This document shows, in pieces, positions 1-8,897 of a stretch of DNA of 64,000 bases. The notes beneath the pieces are model-generated. The model searched no databases. It was given only the letters and a program-made list of their open reading frames with translations, and was not told the DNA's origin. Within the stretch, counting starts at the first letter, position 1. Each line of letters starts with the position of its first letter. Position numbers and translations under genes: made by a program. This stretch comes from Fenollaria timonensis (GTDB taxonomy: Bacteria > Bacillota > Clostridia > Tissierellales > Peptoniphilaceae), in contig NZ_LN898229.1 of the NCBI RefSeq assembly GCF_001457835.1, positions 111,046 to 175,045 on the forward strand, given 5' to 3'.

Positions 1-16
1 GCTCTCGATATAAATA

Positions 17-2143
17 TTACTTTGTAAATATCTTTTTAATCTTAGCAAAAAAGTTTTCTTTAGGCGCTTCGTCTATTTTATCTCTCTCAAGCTCTTCGTA
101 AAACTTTTCTCTCTTTTCATTTGCTTTTTGCATGAAATAATCTTGAGCGATAAGCGCTTCGCCTTCTACCCCTGGTTTGATGTAGTCGCCTGAGTTAAGA
201 AGTATCCTTCTCTTTGTATTGTCCTTAAGCTGTATATCTAAGTAGCTTACAAGTCTTGCCCTTGCCTCTTCGTCATAGACCGGGCAGGCTATCTCGACTC
301 TCTTCTCTGTGTTTCTAGTCATAAGGTCTGCGCTTGAGATATATATCCTCATATCACTGCCTCTGCCGAATTGGTAGACCCTTGGATGCTCTAGGAAGCG
401 TCCGACTATGGACGAGACGTGAACGTTCTCAGTAAAGCCTTTCACATTAGGTACTATGCAGCATATACCGCGTATAATCAAGTCGACAGTGACAGAATTT
501 TGTGATGCTTCGGCAAACTTTTCCAAAAACTCGTAATCGGTTAGTGAGTTCATCTTGCATCTAATGTAACCGTCCTTGCCCTTAGCTATCTCATTATCCA
601 TCTCCTTAAGTAGTCTTGCCTTAAGTGTCGATGGCGATTGTAGTAGGTGTAGGTACTTGCCATTGAGCTTAGCTAGCGACATATTTCTAAAAAAGTCATT
701 CGCATCGAGTCCTATCTCTTCATTAGCCGTCATCAGTGAAAAGTCAGTGTAAATCTTCGATGTGTTTTCATTGTAGTTACCGGTACCTATTTGCGTGATG
801 TGCTTGATATTCTCCCTATCGTCCTTGTATGTGATTAGGCAAAGCTTGGAGTGCGTCTTGTACTCTTCAAAGCCGTACATTATATTGCAGCCCGCCTTAA
901 ACAATTCTTCCGAATAATTGATGTTGTTCTCTTCGTCAAAACGCGCCTTAAGCTCCATAAGAGCAGTGACTTCGATGCCATTGTCACAAGCTTTCTTTAG
1001 GTATTCAACAAGCTTTGAGTGCTTAGCAAGCCTGTATATAGTTATCTTTATGGAGATGGTCTTGTCGCTCTCGGCCGCTTCCTTAATCAAGTCGAGGAAG
1101 GTATCGATATCGTCGTATGGGTAGCTTAATAAAAGGTCCTTTTCTTCTATTCTTTTAATGATAGAGCCGCGCTCTAAGGAATATTTTTTAAATGGAGTAA
1201 AGTCATCGTAAGAAACTTTTTTGATGACGGAGCTTGGAATGATGTCCTCAAGACCATAAACGTACTTCATATTGATGGGACTCTTTGTCACGAGTATCAT
1301 CTCATCCGTAATCGCTAGCTCTTCTTTGAGAAAATCAGTGATGCTCCTTGACTTTATGTTAGAAATTTCAAGGCGAAGAACCTCTTGGCGCGTCCTCTTC
1401 TTGATGACTTTCTTCATAAAGTCTTTGTAGTCGGCAATCTCTTCTTCGATATCGGTATTTGTCTCAAAATCAAAATTTCTTGTGACCGCAACTAGTGATT
1501 GCTCCTTGATTGTATAGCCTGGGAACATGGTTGGAACGTAGTGCTCAATCACTTTTTCGACTCTGATGTAGTTAAATTCATAGCCTGGCAGTGATAGATA
1601 GCGCTCGAATATGTCTGAGATGGCCACAAGCCCATGAGCAATATTGCCATCAGCGTCCCACATCTCAGTCACTATATATAGCTTTTTATTCTCTAAGAAT
1701 GGAAGCGGATGTGCTGCGTCAACTATTTGCGCGGAGATTAATGGCTCAATCTTGCTAAGGTAGAAGCTTTTTACATAGCTTAGCTCCTCTTCGTTTAAGG
1801 ACTTCATGTTCTTATTGTGCATATTGTACTTCTCTAGCTCTTTGATGACGTCCTTGTAGACCTTATCCCTCATCTCGTAGTAGTAGGGCATTGTCTTGTA
1901 GATGGCATCGAGCTGCTCCTTAGCTGTCATACCCGACTTTTTGTCGATGAACTCTTTTTTGGACTTCATCATATCAAAAAGGGATCCGACTCTAACCATG
2001 AAAAATTCATCCAAGTTCGATGTGAATATCGATATGAACTTGAATCTCTCAAGTGGCGGCACGCTCTCATCGCTCGCCTCTTCAAGCACCCTTTGATTAA
2101 ATTTTAGCCAGCTCAACTCGCGGTTTTGCATGAACTCTTCCAT
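17..2143 (-). CDS. ppk1: Polyphosphate kinase 1
   Basis: Makes inorganic polyphosphate from ATP, reversibly. The 708-residue length is normal for PPK1. The N-terminal segment NRELSWLKFNQRVLEEA is family-typical. The histidine expected to be phosphorylated is H431 in THSKLCL, matching E. coli H435; the second catalytic histidine is H586 in FLEHPRVYQFG. The start at 2143 is supported by AAGGAGTGA seven bases or so upstream; a second in-frame ATG lies four codons inside. It begins 4 bp after the ppx stop, so synthesis and breakdown of polyphosphate are co-transcribed. Confidence 0.96.
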   Translation of the reverse strand: MEEFMQNRELSWLKFNQRVLEEASDESVPPLERFKFISIFTSNLDEFFMVRVGSLFDMMKSKKEFIDKKSGMTAKEQLDAIYKTMPYYYEMRDKVYKDVIKELEKYNMHNKNMKSLNEEELSYVKSFYLSKIEPLISAQIVDAAHPLPFLENKKLYIVTEMWDADGNIAHGLVAISDIFERYLSLPGYEFNYIRVEKVIEHYVPTMFPGYTIKEQSLVAVTRNFDFETNTDIEEEIADYKDFMKKVIKKRTRQEVLRLEISNIKSRSITDFLKEELAITDEMILVTKSPINMKYVYGLEDIIPSSVIKKVSYDDFTPFKKYSLERGSIIKRIEEKDLLLSYPYDDIDTFLDLIKEAAESDKTISIKITIYRLAKHSKLVEYLKKACDNGIEVTALMELKARFDEENNINYSEELFKAGCNIMYGFEEYKTHSKLCLITYKDDRENIKHITQIGTGNYNENTSKIYTDFSLMTANEEIGLDANDFFRNMSLAKLNGKYLHLLQSPSTLKARLLKEMDNEIAKGKDGYIRCKMNSLTDYEFLEKFAEASQNSVTVDLIIRGICCIVPNVKGFTENVHVSSIVGRFLEHPRVYQFGRGSDMRIYISSADLMTRNTEKRVEIACPVYDEEARARLVSYLDIQLKDNTKRRILLNSGDYIKPGVEGEALIAQDYFMQKANEKREKFYEELERDKIDEAPKENFFAKIKKIFTK

Positions 2144-2147
2144 TGCT

Positions 2148-3032
2148 TCACTCCTTAATTATCTTATCCTTTAAATAACCTTCACGCACGCCAAGCTTTG
2201 AGACGTTGACCTTTTCTATGCCAAGGTACTTTAAGAGTCTATATAGCATGATGGCTCCTGGCACTATGCTGTGAAGTCTTTCAGGCACAACCATGACAGT
2301 CGTGCGTATAATTTTTTTATTTCTGTCTATCATCTCATAGATATAGTTTTTTACATCGTCAATAGTATATTCTTTATCGTTGTCGTTATCGAGCTCTTCG
2401 AAGATATTGCCAAGTGCTCTCGCCGTTCCGCCTGAGGCGACTAGCTTCGTGCATTTGTATGTGGAAACTTTTTCAGCTAGCATCTTGTCGATGGCGTTTA
2501 TCATCTCATCGTAATCCCTAACGCTTGGTATGGTGTTTTGAACGTAGTCACGGAATAAGGATAGGGATCCCGCCTTTAAAAATGCCATGTCTTTAATCTC
2601 TTTATTCTTTAGGTAGCAAAGCTCTGTCGAGCCGCCTCCTATGTCTATGGTGTAGTAATCATCAAAATCGTATGCCATCTTCATGCCTTCAGCTCCATAG
2701 AAAGCCTCATCGTCTTCCGATATCAAATCAATGTTTAAATCAAGCTCTTTCTTGACTTTCTTAACTATATCCTTGCCATTGTCCACGTTACGAAGCGAGG
2801 CCGAAGCAAAGACATATATCTCGTCAATCGGTAGGTAATCAAGCAGCATCTTTTGCGCGGATAAGACCTTCATCAGCTTTTTGATGCCCTTATCGCTAAG
2901 CTTACCGTCTTCGACTAAGCCTGCAAGACCTGCCATGTACTTCTTCGAGAAGACTTCCTTTTGTATATTGTCCTTGTTATAAACGTTTAGGCGTATTGAG
3001 TTACTGCCTATATCAATTAGTGCGTATTTCAT
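2148..3032 (-). CDS. ppx: Ppx/GppA-type exopolyphosphatase
   Basis: Removes terminal phosphate from polyphosphate, and some family members hydrolyse pppGpp. The N-terminus YALIDIGSNSIRLNVY is the phosphate-1 motif of the ASKHA fold, and YTIDIGGGSTELCYL near residue 135 is the second phosphate motif. The ORF can be extended to 3053, but AAGGAGA (3036-3042) lies just ahead of the ATG at 3032, which gives a 294-residue protein starting MKYALIDIG. It is the first gene of a two-gene operon with ppk1. The length matches short single-module Ppx proteins that lack the C-terminal HD extension of the E. coli enzyme. Confidence 0.92.
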   Translation of the reverse strand: MKYALIDIGSNSIRLNVYNKDNIQKEVFSKKYMAGLAGLVEDGKLSDKGIKKLMKVLSAQKMLLDYLPIDEIYVFASASLRNVDNGKDIVKKVKKELDLNIDLISEDDEAFYGAEGMKMAYDFDDYYTIDIGGGSTELCYLKNKEIKDMAFLKAGSLSLFRDYVQNTIPSVRDYDEMINAIDKMLAEKVSTYKCTKLVASGGTARALGNIFEELDNDNDKEYTIDDVKNYIYEMIDRNKKIIRTTVMVVPERLHSIVPGAIMLYRLLKYLGIEKVNVSKLGVREGYLKDKIIKE

Positions 3033-3112
3033 TTTTCTCCTTATAATAATCATTGTAATACTACTTTGTTAAGAAATTGTAAAGTATGTAATATTTTTCA
3101 AAATAAAAAGCA

Positions 3113-3138
3113 AAAAGCCCTTCACTTGAAAGGCTTTT
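3113..3138 (-). terminator. Rho-independent terminator after the YitT-family gene
   Basis: The stem arms AAAAGCC and GGCTTTT enclose a further partly paired segment. On the minus strand the stem is followed by T-rich sequence. It lies directly downstream of the gene ending at 3147. Confidence 0.75.
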
Positions 3139-3146
3139 ATCATATA

Positions 3147-4034
3147 TCAGTCTTTTAAATTTTTAAAACCATAACCCAAGACTTCTGATGCGTTCGAAAC
3201 TGAAATGAAAGTCTTTTGATCAAGATCTCTCAAGAAGTTCTTAAGCTTTAAAAAGTCTTTTCTATCAAGAAGAACCATGATGATGTCGCGCGGCTCTTTA
3301 GTGTACATACCATAAGCTTTGTAAATGGTTGCGCCTCTGTCAAGCTCTTTGATGATGAATTCTTCGATAGGTTTAGTGTCTTCAGCAATAATTTTGACCT
3401 CTTTATTCATATTCATGCCTTCGATAACGAAGTCTATAAGGAAACCGTTAACGATAACACCGAATAATGAGTAAATACCAATCCTTGCGCCGAAGGCGTT
3501 ACCAGCAAGTAGAGTTATAACTACGTCTGAAATAAGTACGCCCTTACCTAGATCGATGCCGATGAATTTATTAAGTATCTTCGCGATGATGTCTGTACCG
3601 CCAGTTGATGCGCCTTGATTAAAGACTATCGCCATGCCAAGTGCTGTTACAAATACACCGAAGAATAGTTCTACAAAGGTATCTCCTGTCAATGGTTGGA
3701 AGTTTGGCATTAGCTTTTCAAGCAAGTCGAAGAAGCCTGATGTAAGTAGCGATGCAATGATGGTTTTAACACCAAATTGCGAGCCGATAGTTAAAAACGC
3801 TAGTATAAATAGTCCTATGTTGATAATATACATCCAGTTACCTACACCAATCTCTAAGTAGTGATTAAGAACTACAGCAAGACCGTTTGCTCCACCTACT
3901 GATAAATGAGCTGGGTTGAAGAAGAAAAACATCCCTGCTGCTACGATGAAGGTACCAAATAAAATTAATATGTACTCTCTGACCATCTTTGTGATCTCTT
4001 CTTTTGTTAATTTCTTTTTAATAAATTTTGCCAA
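3147..4034 (-). CDS. YitT-family membrane protein (DUF161 plus DUF2179)
   Basis: Integral membrane protein of unproven function; the family is often called YitT/YqfU. The first 190 residues hold five to six hydrophobic segments with the repeated glycine-rich pattern GGANGLAVVLNHY and GGTDIIAKILNKF. The last 85 residues (KIIAEDTKPIEEFIIKELDR onward) form a soluble DUF2179 domain. The longest reading starts at ATG 4058, but AAGGGGGT (4042-4049) points to TTG at 4034, giving MAKFIKKKLT and 295 residues. It is monocistronic, with its own promoter and terminator. Confidence 0.88.
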   Translation of the reverse strand: MAKFIKKKLTKEEITKMVREYILILFGTFIVAAGMFFFFNPAHLSVGGANGLAVVLNHYLEIGVGNWMYIINIGLFILAFLTIGSQFGVKTIIASLLTSGFFDLLEKLMPNFQPLTGDTFVELFFGVFVTALGMAIVFNQGASTGGTDIIAKILNKFIGIDLGKGVLISDVVITLLAGNAFGARIGIYSLFGVIVNGFLIDFVIEGMNMNKEVKIIAEDTKPIEEFIIKELDRGATIYKAYGMYTKEPRDIIMVLLDRKDFLKLKNFLRDLDQKTFISVSNASEVLGYGFKNLKD

Positions 4035-4065
4035 TAAGATTACCCCCTTCATTAACATCCATACA

Positions 4066-4095
4066 ATTATACCACAAGATAAAAAGCTTAGTCAA
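4066..4095 (-). promoter_or_regulatory. Promoter of the YitT-family gene
   Basis: On the minus strand there is TTGACT (4090-4095), an 18-bp spacer, and TATAAT (4066-4071). A TG lies one base ahead of the -10 (extended -10). Confidence 0.8.
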
Positions 4096-4177
4096 TAGCA
4101 ATGTAGGCGAAAAAGTAAATATTTTTTCTTTTTGCAAAGACATATCTTGAGCTTTTTTTTGCCAAATTTTCATGCAA

Positions 4178-4215
4178 AAATATCTATGGAGGTTTTGCTC
4201 CCCCATAGATATTTA
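4178..4215 (-). terminator. Terminator of the iron-uptake operon
   Basis: Long hairpin with outer arms AATATCTATGG and CCATAGATATT and a GGGGAG/CTCC inner part, followed by TTTTTG on the minus strand. It sits 30 bp after the last permease gene. The hairpin is strikingly similar to the left end of the IS copies at 54507 and 60495. Confidence 0.85.
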
Positions 4216-4245
4216 CAATAAATATTTTACATCTAAAATTACATA

Positions 4246-5448
4246 TTAGTCGTTTTGCCTTAATAAAAGTCCCAGTTCTTCTTTATTCATCTTTTTAATT
4301 GCTCTAAGTGATGAAAGTGGTCCCATCACTGTGCCGATTGCAAATACAGAAATAAATATTATTGCAAGTGTTAAAACATTTGGCGCAAGGAAAGGCATTT
4401 TAAAGCTTAGACTAAACCAAGTTCCAAATAAAATTGAAATAACCAAGCCTAGTACACTTCCACATGCAGATCCTGCAAGATTTATGGTAAATATTTCCCA
4501 CAAAATAATATTTCTCAAATGTTTTTTGCTTGCTCCTAAAATTCTTAATGTGGCAAATTCTCTCTTACGTTCTTTGATTGTAATTGAATAAACAAGTGTG
4601 AGTACAAGGAAGACCAAGAGCCATACTAGAGCGATTAAAATATAAACATATTTAATCATATCTTGAGTTGATGTGCTGACCTCGTTCATCATTGATTGGG
4701 AAAGAAGAGGATAAACGCCCTCGCCCTTAAATTCACTTCTAATCTTATTTTGTATTTCAACTGGATCAACGTTTTTTTTAAGCTTAATCATTACACATGA
4801 AATCATATTTTCATGGTCCTTGTCTTCAAGCTTAAGGATTTTCTCGTATTCCTTGGCAAGGCGTCTAGCTTCATCAAAATTCACAAAAACTGTATTGTCG
4901 AAGCCCATGCCTGTTTTTGCCAGTCTACCTCTTATAATAAATTCTTGGTTGAAAAATTTAACATGTTTGTGCATATCGCCAACAATATTGTTACCAACCA
5001 AAACTTCTCCTTTTTCCAAGGGAAGTTTGGCTTGAGTTTCTAGCCAAGGTTTTACAACAAAATCTGTATCAGAATCAAAGCCAATAACTTGTATTGGAAA
5101 TGAGCAGCAACCAGCAGAAAGAGTTGCAATAAATAATTGCGGGCTTGCAATTTCAACTCCATCGATTGCTCTGATTTTTTCAACAACTGACTTATCTAAA
5201 AAGAATGTGTTTGGTTCGCCACGAAGGATTGCGCCTCTGATTTTTGAATCATAACCCTCAGGTACAACTATAATATCTGCGCCCATACGATTGGCAAGTG
5301 AGTGCATGCCATTTCTAAGTGACAAAATTAAAAAGCTAGATAAAAATAGAACGAGGGTTAAAATTGCTGTTAAAATTATAAGCGAAGCACTTCTTACGCT
5401 TTTGTTTTGAATATTTTTAAAGGCAATTTGTTTAGAATCTAATCTCAT
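4246..5448 (-). CDS. FtsX/MacB-type ABC permease, last gene of iron operon
   Basis: Membrane component of an ABC system of the MacB/FtsX type (400 residues). One membrane helix lies near residues 18-44, then a large extracytoplasmic MacB-like domain to about 265, then three helices (about 266-288, 320-345, 360-383). The family moves substrates across or within the envelope mechanically rather than through a classical pore. Its ATPase partner is the gene just upstream; the two overlap by 4 bp in an ATGA arrangement. Within the operon it forms the second ABC module. Its substrate is unknown, but context suggests iron or haem handling. Confidence 0.85.
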   Translation of the reverse strand: MRLDSKQIAFKNIQNKSVRSASLIILTAILTLVLFLSSFLILSLRNGMHSLANRMGADIIVVPEGYDSKIRGAILRGEPNTFFLDKSVVEKIRAIDGVEIASPQLFIATLSAGCCSFPIQVIGFDSDTDFVVKPWLETQAKLPLEKGEVLVGNNIVGDMHKHVKFFNQEFIIRGRLAKTGMGFDNTVFVNFDEARRLAKEYEKILKLEDKDHENMISCVMIKLKKNVDPVEIQNKIRSEFKGEGVYPLLSQSMMNEVSTSTQDMIKYVYILIALVWLLVFLVLTLVYSITIKERKREFATLRILGASKKHLRNIILWEIFTINLAGSACGSVLGLVISILFGTWFSLSFKMPFLAPNVLTLAIIFISVFAIGTVMGPLSSLRAIKKMNKEELGLLLRQND

Positions 5449-6119
5449 ATTGCCACCTCATTTAATTTACCGTCTGTCATTTCAAGAAGGCGAGACCCAT
5501 ATTTTAATAAATCATTGTCATGGGTTACTATAATAATAGTTGTGCCTTTTTCATTAATTTCTTTTAACATATTCATAATTTCTATTGTAGTTTTTGAATC
5601 CAAATCAGAAGTTGGTTCATCTGCAATTAAAATTTTCGGTTCATTCATGAGAGCCCTAGCAATTAAAACCCTCTTTAATTCGCCACCTGATAAATTTTTG
5701 CAAAAATCATTTTCCAAATCTAAAATGCCGCACATATCTAGAAGCATCCTAGCTCTTTCGACTCCATCTCCCTCACGATTTTTAAAAAAGTAAGGAAGTC
5801 TTACATTGTCAAGTACATTCAATGTTGGTAAAGTTCCAAGCGATTGAGGGACATAACCTATAAATTCATTCCTATATCCGCTTTTTTCTTCATCGTCCAC
5901 GTCAGATAGATTTTTTCCTTCCACCAAGATATCTCCAGATGTTGGCTCAATAATTGCAGATAAAAGCGTAAGGAGCGTTGTTTTTCCGCTTCCACTTTTA
6001 CCAATTATATTTATAAAATCTTTTTCTTTAACATCAAAACTTACATTATCAATCGCGAAAAAATCTCTCTCCCCACGTCTAAATGATTTGGATAAATTAT
6101 TTACATTGATTAGATTCAT
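5445..6119 (-). CDS. ABC transporter ATP-binding protein (MacB/LolD type)
   Basis: Cytoplasmic ATPase, 224 residues, partner of the permease downstream. Walker A is GKSGSGKTT near residue 39, the ABC signature is LSGGELKR, and Walker B is ILIADEPTSDLDS. The length fits the LolD/MacB ATPase group that pairs with FtsX-like permeases. It overlaps the DUF4418 gene by about 23 bp at its start and the permease by 4 bp at its end, so translation is probably coupled across all three. Confidence 0.88.
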   Translation of the reverse strand: MNLINVNNLSKSFRRGERDFFAIDNVSFDVKEKDFINIIGKSGSGKTTLLTLLSAIIEPTSGDILVEGKNLSDVDDEEKSGYRNEFIGYVPQSLGTLPTLNVLDNVRLPYFFKNREGDGVERARMLLDMCGILDLENDFCKNLSGGELKRVLIARALMNEPKILIADEPTSDLDSKTTIEIMNMLKEINEKGTTIIIVTHDNDLLKYGSRLLEMTDGKLNEVAI

Positions 6120-6516
6120 TGCAAGGCCTATTTAAAATTATAGCAACAATGCTAATAACGATATAAAGTCCGACTAAAATATAAATCATAGGCATAGTTT
6201 TTGCTCTACAAGCCATTTCAGGTTTCATGCAGCCGCCAATTAATTTTGCAGGTAATAATATTGCATAAATACCAACTATTACATTAGATATGGCTAGGGT
6301 AAAAAACATTTGCTTCTTAGATTTAATAGCTGTATAAATAAGTCCTAGGACGGTCATAACGCCACCAATACCTTTAATAGCTTGTCCCATCCAATGACAT
6401 TTCATAAATTTTCCATCTGGCATTGCTGGGCATACTGGAGCGAGTGTACCTGGTGTTATGAAAATTAATACGCCAAATATTATAAATAAGATTCCGAAAA
6501 TTTTATTTTTATTCAT
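6097..6516 (-). CDS. DUF4418-family membrane protein
   Basis: Small membrane protein of 139 residues with four hydrophobic segments. Conserved cysteines sit in outward-facing loops: PGTLAPVCPAM, KCHWMG, GGCMKPEMAC. These features match the DUF4418 family. No biochemical role is established. The paired Cys/His/Met residues could bind a metal, which is inference. It lies between the FMN-binding lipoprotein and the second ABC pair, and ABC transporters of this type often accompany DUF4418. AGGAGGT precedes the ATG. Confidence 0.75.
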   Translation of the reverse strand: MNKNKIFGILFIIFGVLIFITPGTLAPVCPAMPDGKFMKCHWMGQAIKGIGGVMTVLGLIYTAIKSKKQMFFTLAISNVIVGIYAILLPAKLIGGCMKPEMACRAKTMPMIYILVGLYIVISIVAIILNRPCNESNQCK

Positions 6517-6617
6517 ATTTACCTCCTAATTTTTTAATTATATATTATAATACTAGAAAAAGCTAATTAAAAATATCTATAGCAAGTTTTTCACTATAGA
6601 TAATTTTAATATAAGTT

Positions 6618-7061
6618 TTATTTTGCATCCTTCAATGCATCATTTACAGCTTCTGTGAAAGATTTAAATGTAACAGTCGCCCCAGAGATAGCTTCGACAT
6701 CTTCGATCTTACCTTTTTCAATTAAAAGCTTTGGATATTCCTTTGAATTTTTAACTGCTTCTTGTGCAATCTTGTAAAGGCCTTGGTTTGTTGCGCCTTC
6801 TTTGGCCTTTCCATAGTTTTCGTCTTTTTCACTTCCATCAGCTAGCAAGTTTTTTAAATTTGCTTCAACAATTTTTCCATCCTTGATGGTAATATCTGTT
6901 GTAACCTTGCCGCCCCATTCATCAGCTTGGCTTTCTCCGTGGTATGTGCCATCTTTATATGCATCACTACATGAGTCATCAGCACGAGCATCGTCAGGCT
7001 TCTTGGCGCATGCTGTCAACAGCAAACTAAGCGCCAATAGTAATAATAAAGTCTTTTTCAT
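6618..7061 (-). CDS. FMN-binding domain lipoprotein
   Basis: Exported lipoprotein of 147 residues. A signal peptide ends in a lipobox (LLTAC, Cys18), and an FMN_bind domain follows at about residues 35-145. The motif SGAT at 126-129 is the usual site where the ApbE flavin transferase attaches FMN to threonine. A longer ORF reaches 7121, but GGAGGTTTAAT just ahead of ATG 7061 and the signal peptide decide the start. Known family members carry electrons outside the membrane. Here it may reduce ferric iron for the FTR1/P19 uptake route (inference). No apbE gene is in the window. Confidence 0.87.
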   Translation of the reverse strand: MKKTLLLLLALSLLLTACAKKPDDARADDSCSDAYKDGTYHGESQADEWGGKVTTDITIKDGKIVEANLKNLLADGSEKDENYGKAKEGATNQGLYKIAQEAVKNSKEYPKLLIEKGKIEDVEAISGATVTFKSFTEAVNDALKDAK

Positions 7062-7062
7062 A

Positions 7063-7749
7063 TTAAACCTCCAAAACTGGTCTTTGTCTTTTTTGTTTTT
7101 CTTCTCTAGCAATTCTTCCATGCTCTAGAAAAACGATTCTTTCTGCCTCAACACCAACCTCTTGGTCGTGGGTAACAACTACAATTGTTGATCCGCTGTT
7201 ATGAAGTCTTTCTAAAATATCCAAAACAAGCATTTCATTCTTTTCGTCCAAATTTCCTGTCGGCTCGTCTGCTAAGATAAGGGAAGGATGGTTGATGAGA
7301 GCACGGGCGATACAAACACGTTGTTGTTCGCCACCTGAAAGCTGATTAGGTAAGTGATTGTGCCTATCTTTTAATCCAACGCTTTCAAGGGCTTGCAAGG
7401 CCTCTTCCTTGTCTACCATTGAGTGATAGTATTGGGCCATCATAACATTTTCTAAGGCAGTTAAATAGTTTACCAAGTGGAATTGTTGAAAAATTAGTCC
7501 AATCTTATCTCTTCTAATCTCGGTTAATTCCTTTTGAGTTAATTTTGAAACATCAATTCCTTCAAGTAAAACTTCACCTATAGAAGGCTTATCCATACAG
7601 CCGATGATGTTCATCATTGTTGTTTTACCGCTACCTGATGGACCCATGATTGAAACCCATTCGCCTTTTTCCACATTTAAGTTTATTTTATCTAGTGCCT
7701 TTAAATCTCCGTATATCTTTGAGATATCTTTTAATTCTAATATATTCAT
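7063..7749 (-). CDS. ABC ATPase of the P19-linked transporter
   Basis: ATP-binding subunit, 228 residues. Walker A is GPSGSGKTT (about 37-45), the signature is LSGGEQQR, and Walker B is [13 protein letters not shown]. It belongs to the MacB/LolD ATPase group and matches the ATPase that follows two permeases in the Campylobacter p19 locus. A G-rich Shine-Dalgarno (AGGGGGG) precedes the ATG. The stop lies 2 bp from the next start, and the upstream permease ends where this gene begins. Confidence 0.9.
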   Translation of the reverse strand: MNILELKDISKIYGDLKALDKINLNVEKGEWVSIMGPSGSGKTTMMNIIGCMDKPSIGEVLLEGIDVSKLTQKELTEIRRDKIGLIFQQFHLVNYLTALENVMMAQYYHSMVDKEEALQALESVGLKDRHNHLPNQLSGGEQQRVCIARALINHPSLILADEPTGNLDEKNEMLVLDILERLHNSGSTIVVVTHDQEVGVEAERIVFLEHGRIAREEKQKRQRPVLEV

Positions 7750-8897
7750 TATTCCCCCCTCAATACAAGTGCTGGATCAACTGCAGTTGCAGTTTTAACT
7801 GGTATAATACAAGCCACAATTGTAATTGCTATTGATACAATGATTGTAATTGGAACTAGAGCCCATAAAAAATTTACACCTCTTGCAAAAACTCGTCTTG
7901 ACACTTCACTTGCAAATAAATATCCAAGTAAAGAACCAAGGGCTCCGCCCATTAGTCCAAGTAAAAATCCTTCGCCTAAGAAATCATAAATTATTGATTT
8001 ATTGTGTGCGCCCAAGGCTTTTTTAAGAGCAATTTCTTTTCTTCTTTCAGTTACAACAGCCATCATTGTTGTACTAACGCATATCATCATGATAAATAAA
8101 ACAATAATTGTAACAATCCATACAAGGGCTTGAAGCTTTTCAAGTACCACGCCTTGTGATTCTGTAACTCTTTTAACAAGTCTGGCACTAACAGTGCTAT
8201 CGATTTCATTTATTTTATTTGCAATTGCTTGAAGCTCTTCACTGTTTGCATCAATTGAACATTCGATGATGTTGATATTTAAATCGCCCATAATAGATCT
8301 AATATCTTCAATAGACATAAATATTAAATCTTCTTCTTTTCCGCCAGTCGTTACAATTGAAGCAACTTTAAAATCACTGTCTCTCATTTCTTGTGAATTT
8401 TCTTTTGGAGTGCTCAGTACAAAAGGATCGCCGATTTTTAGGCCAAGTTTTTTTGAAATTTCATGACCAAGCATAACTGTCCTTTTTTCACTCGGCCAAT
8501 CACCATCAACCAGCCAGAATGGACTGTTCTTTTTTAAGCCGTCAAAATTTGTAGCTGCAATTACAAAAGGTTGCTCATTGATTTTTGCGTTTTGATAAAT
8601 ATAAGGAGCAATTCCCACAAGTTTGTCGCCTGCAAGTTTTTTTATTTCATCAATATGATTATCTCCAATCTTATCGTCTTGAGATTTTGGAATAACAATC
8701 ATATTTGCTCCATAACTTCTAAATTCTTTTCCCAATTGTCTTGGAATATCGTAATATATTGTAACAAGACCTGATAAAATCGTTGCGCCCATTGCAATTG
8801 CTAGAAGTGCAGTTAGCATACGAGCCTTTCTTCTTGCTATCGATGACTCAACCATCTTCCAAAAGAATTGTACATTTTTTCTTTTAGCCTTTTCCAT
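7749..8897 (-). CDS. ABC permease of the P19-linked transporter (second)
   Basis: MacB/FtsX-type permease of 382 residues. A hydrophobic helix lies near residues 27-50 (MLTALLAIAMGATILSG), then an extracytoplasmic domain to about 255, then three C-terminal helices. The cytoplasmic loop reads ERRKEIALKKALGA, a hallmark of this family. It overlaps the preceding permease by 14 bp and the ATPase by 1 bp. Together these three genes form a complete two-permease-plus-ATPase ABC system, as in p19 iron-uptake loci. Confidence 0.88.
   Translation of the reverse strand: MEKAKRKNVQFFWKMVESSIARRKARMLTALLAIAMGATILSGLVTIYYDIPRQLGKEFRSYGANMIVIPKSQDDKIGDNHIDEIKKLAGDKLVGIAPYIYQNAKINEQPFVIAATNFDGLKKNSPFWLVDGDWPSEKRTVMLGHEISKKLGLKIGDPFVLSTPKENSQEMRDSDFKVASIVTTGGKEEDLIFMSIEDIRSIMGDLNINIIECSIDANSEELQAIANKINEIDSTVSARLVKRVTESQGVVLEKLQALVWIVTIIVLFIMMICVSTTMMAVVTERRKEIALKKALGAHNKSIIYDFLGEGFLLGLMGGALGSLLGYLFASEVSRRVFARGVNFLWALVPITIIVSIAITIVACIIPVKTATAVDPALVLRGE

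Noticed and set aside
918..1124. Open frames opposite ppk1 and many others on the plus strand
   Set aside because: They lie antisense to well-supported genes, lack ribosome sites and look like no protein family.
4018..4206. 62-codon frame upstream of the YitT-family gene
   Set aside because: It overlaps the promoter and the real gene's start and has no ribosome site.
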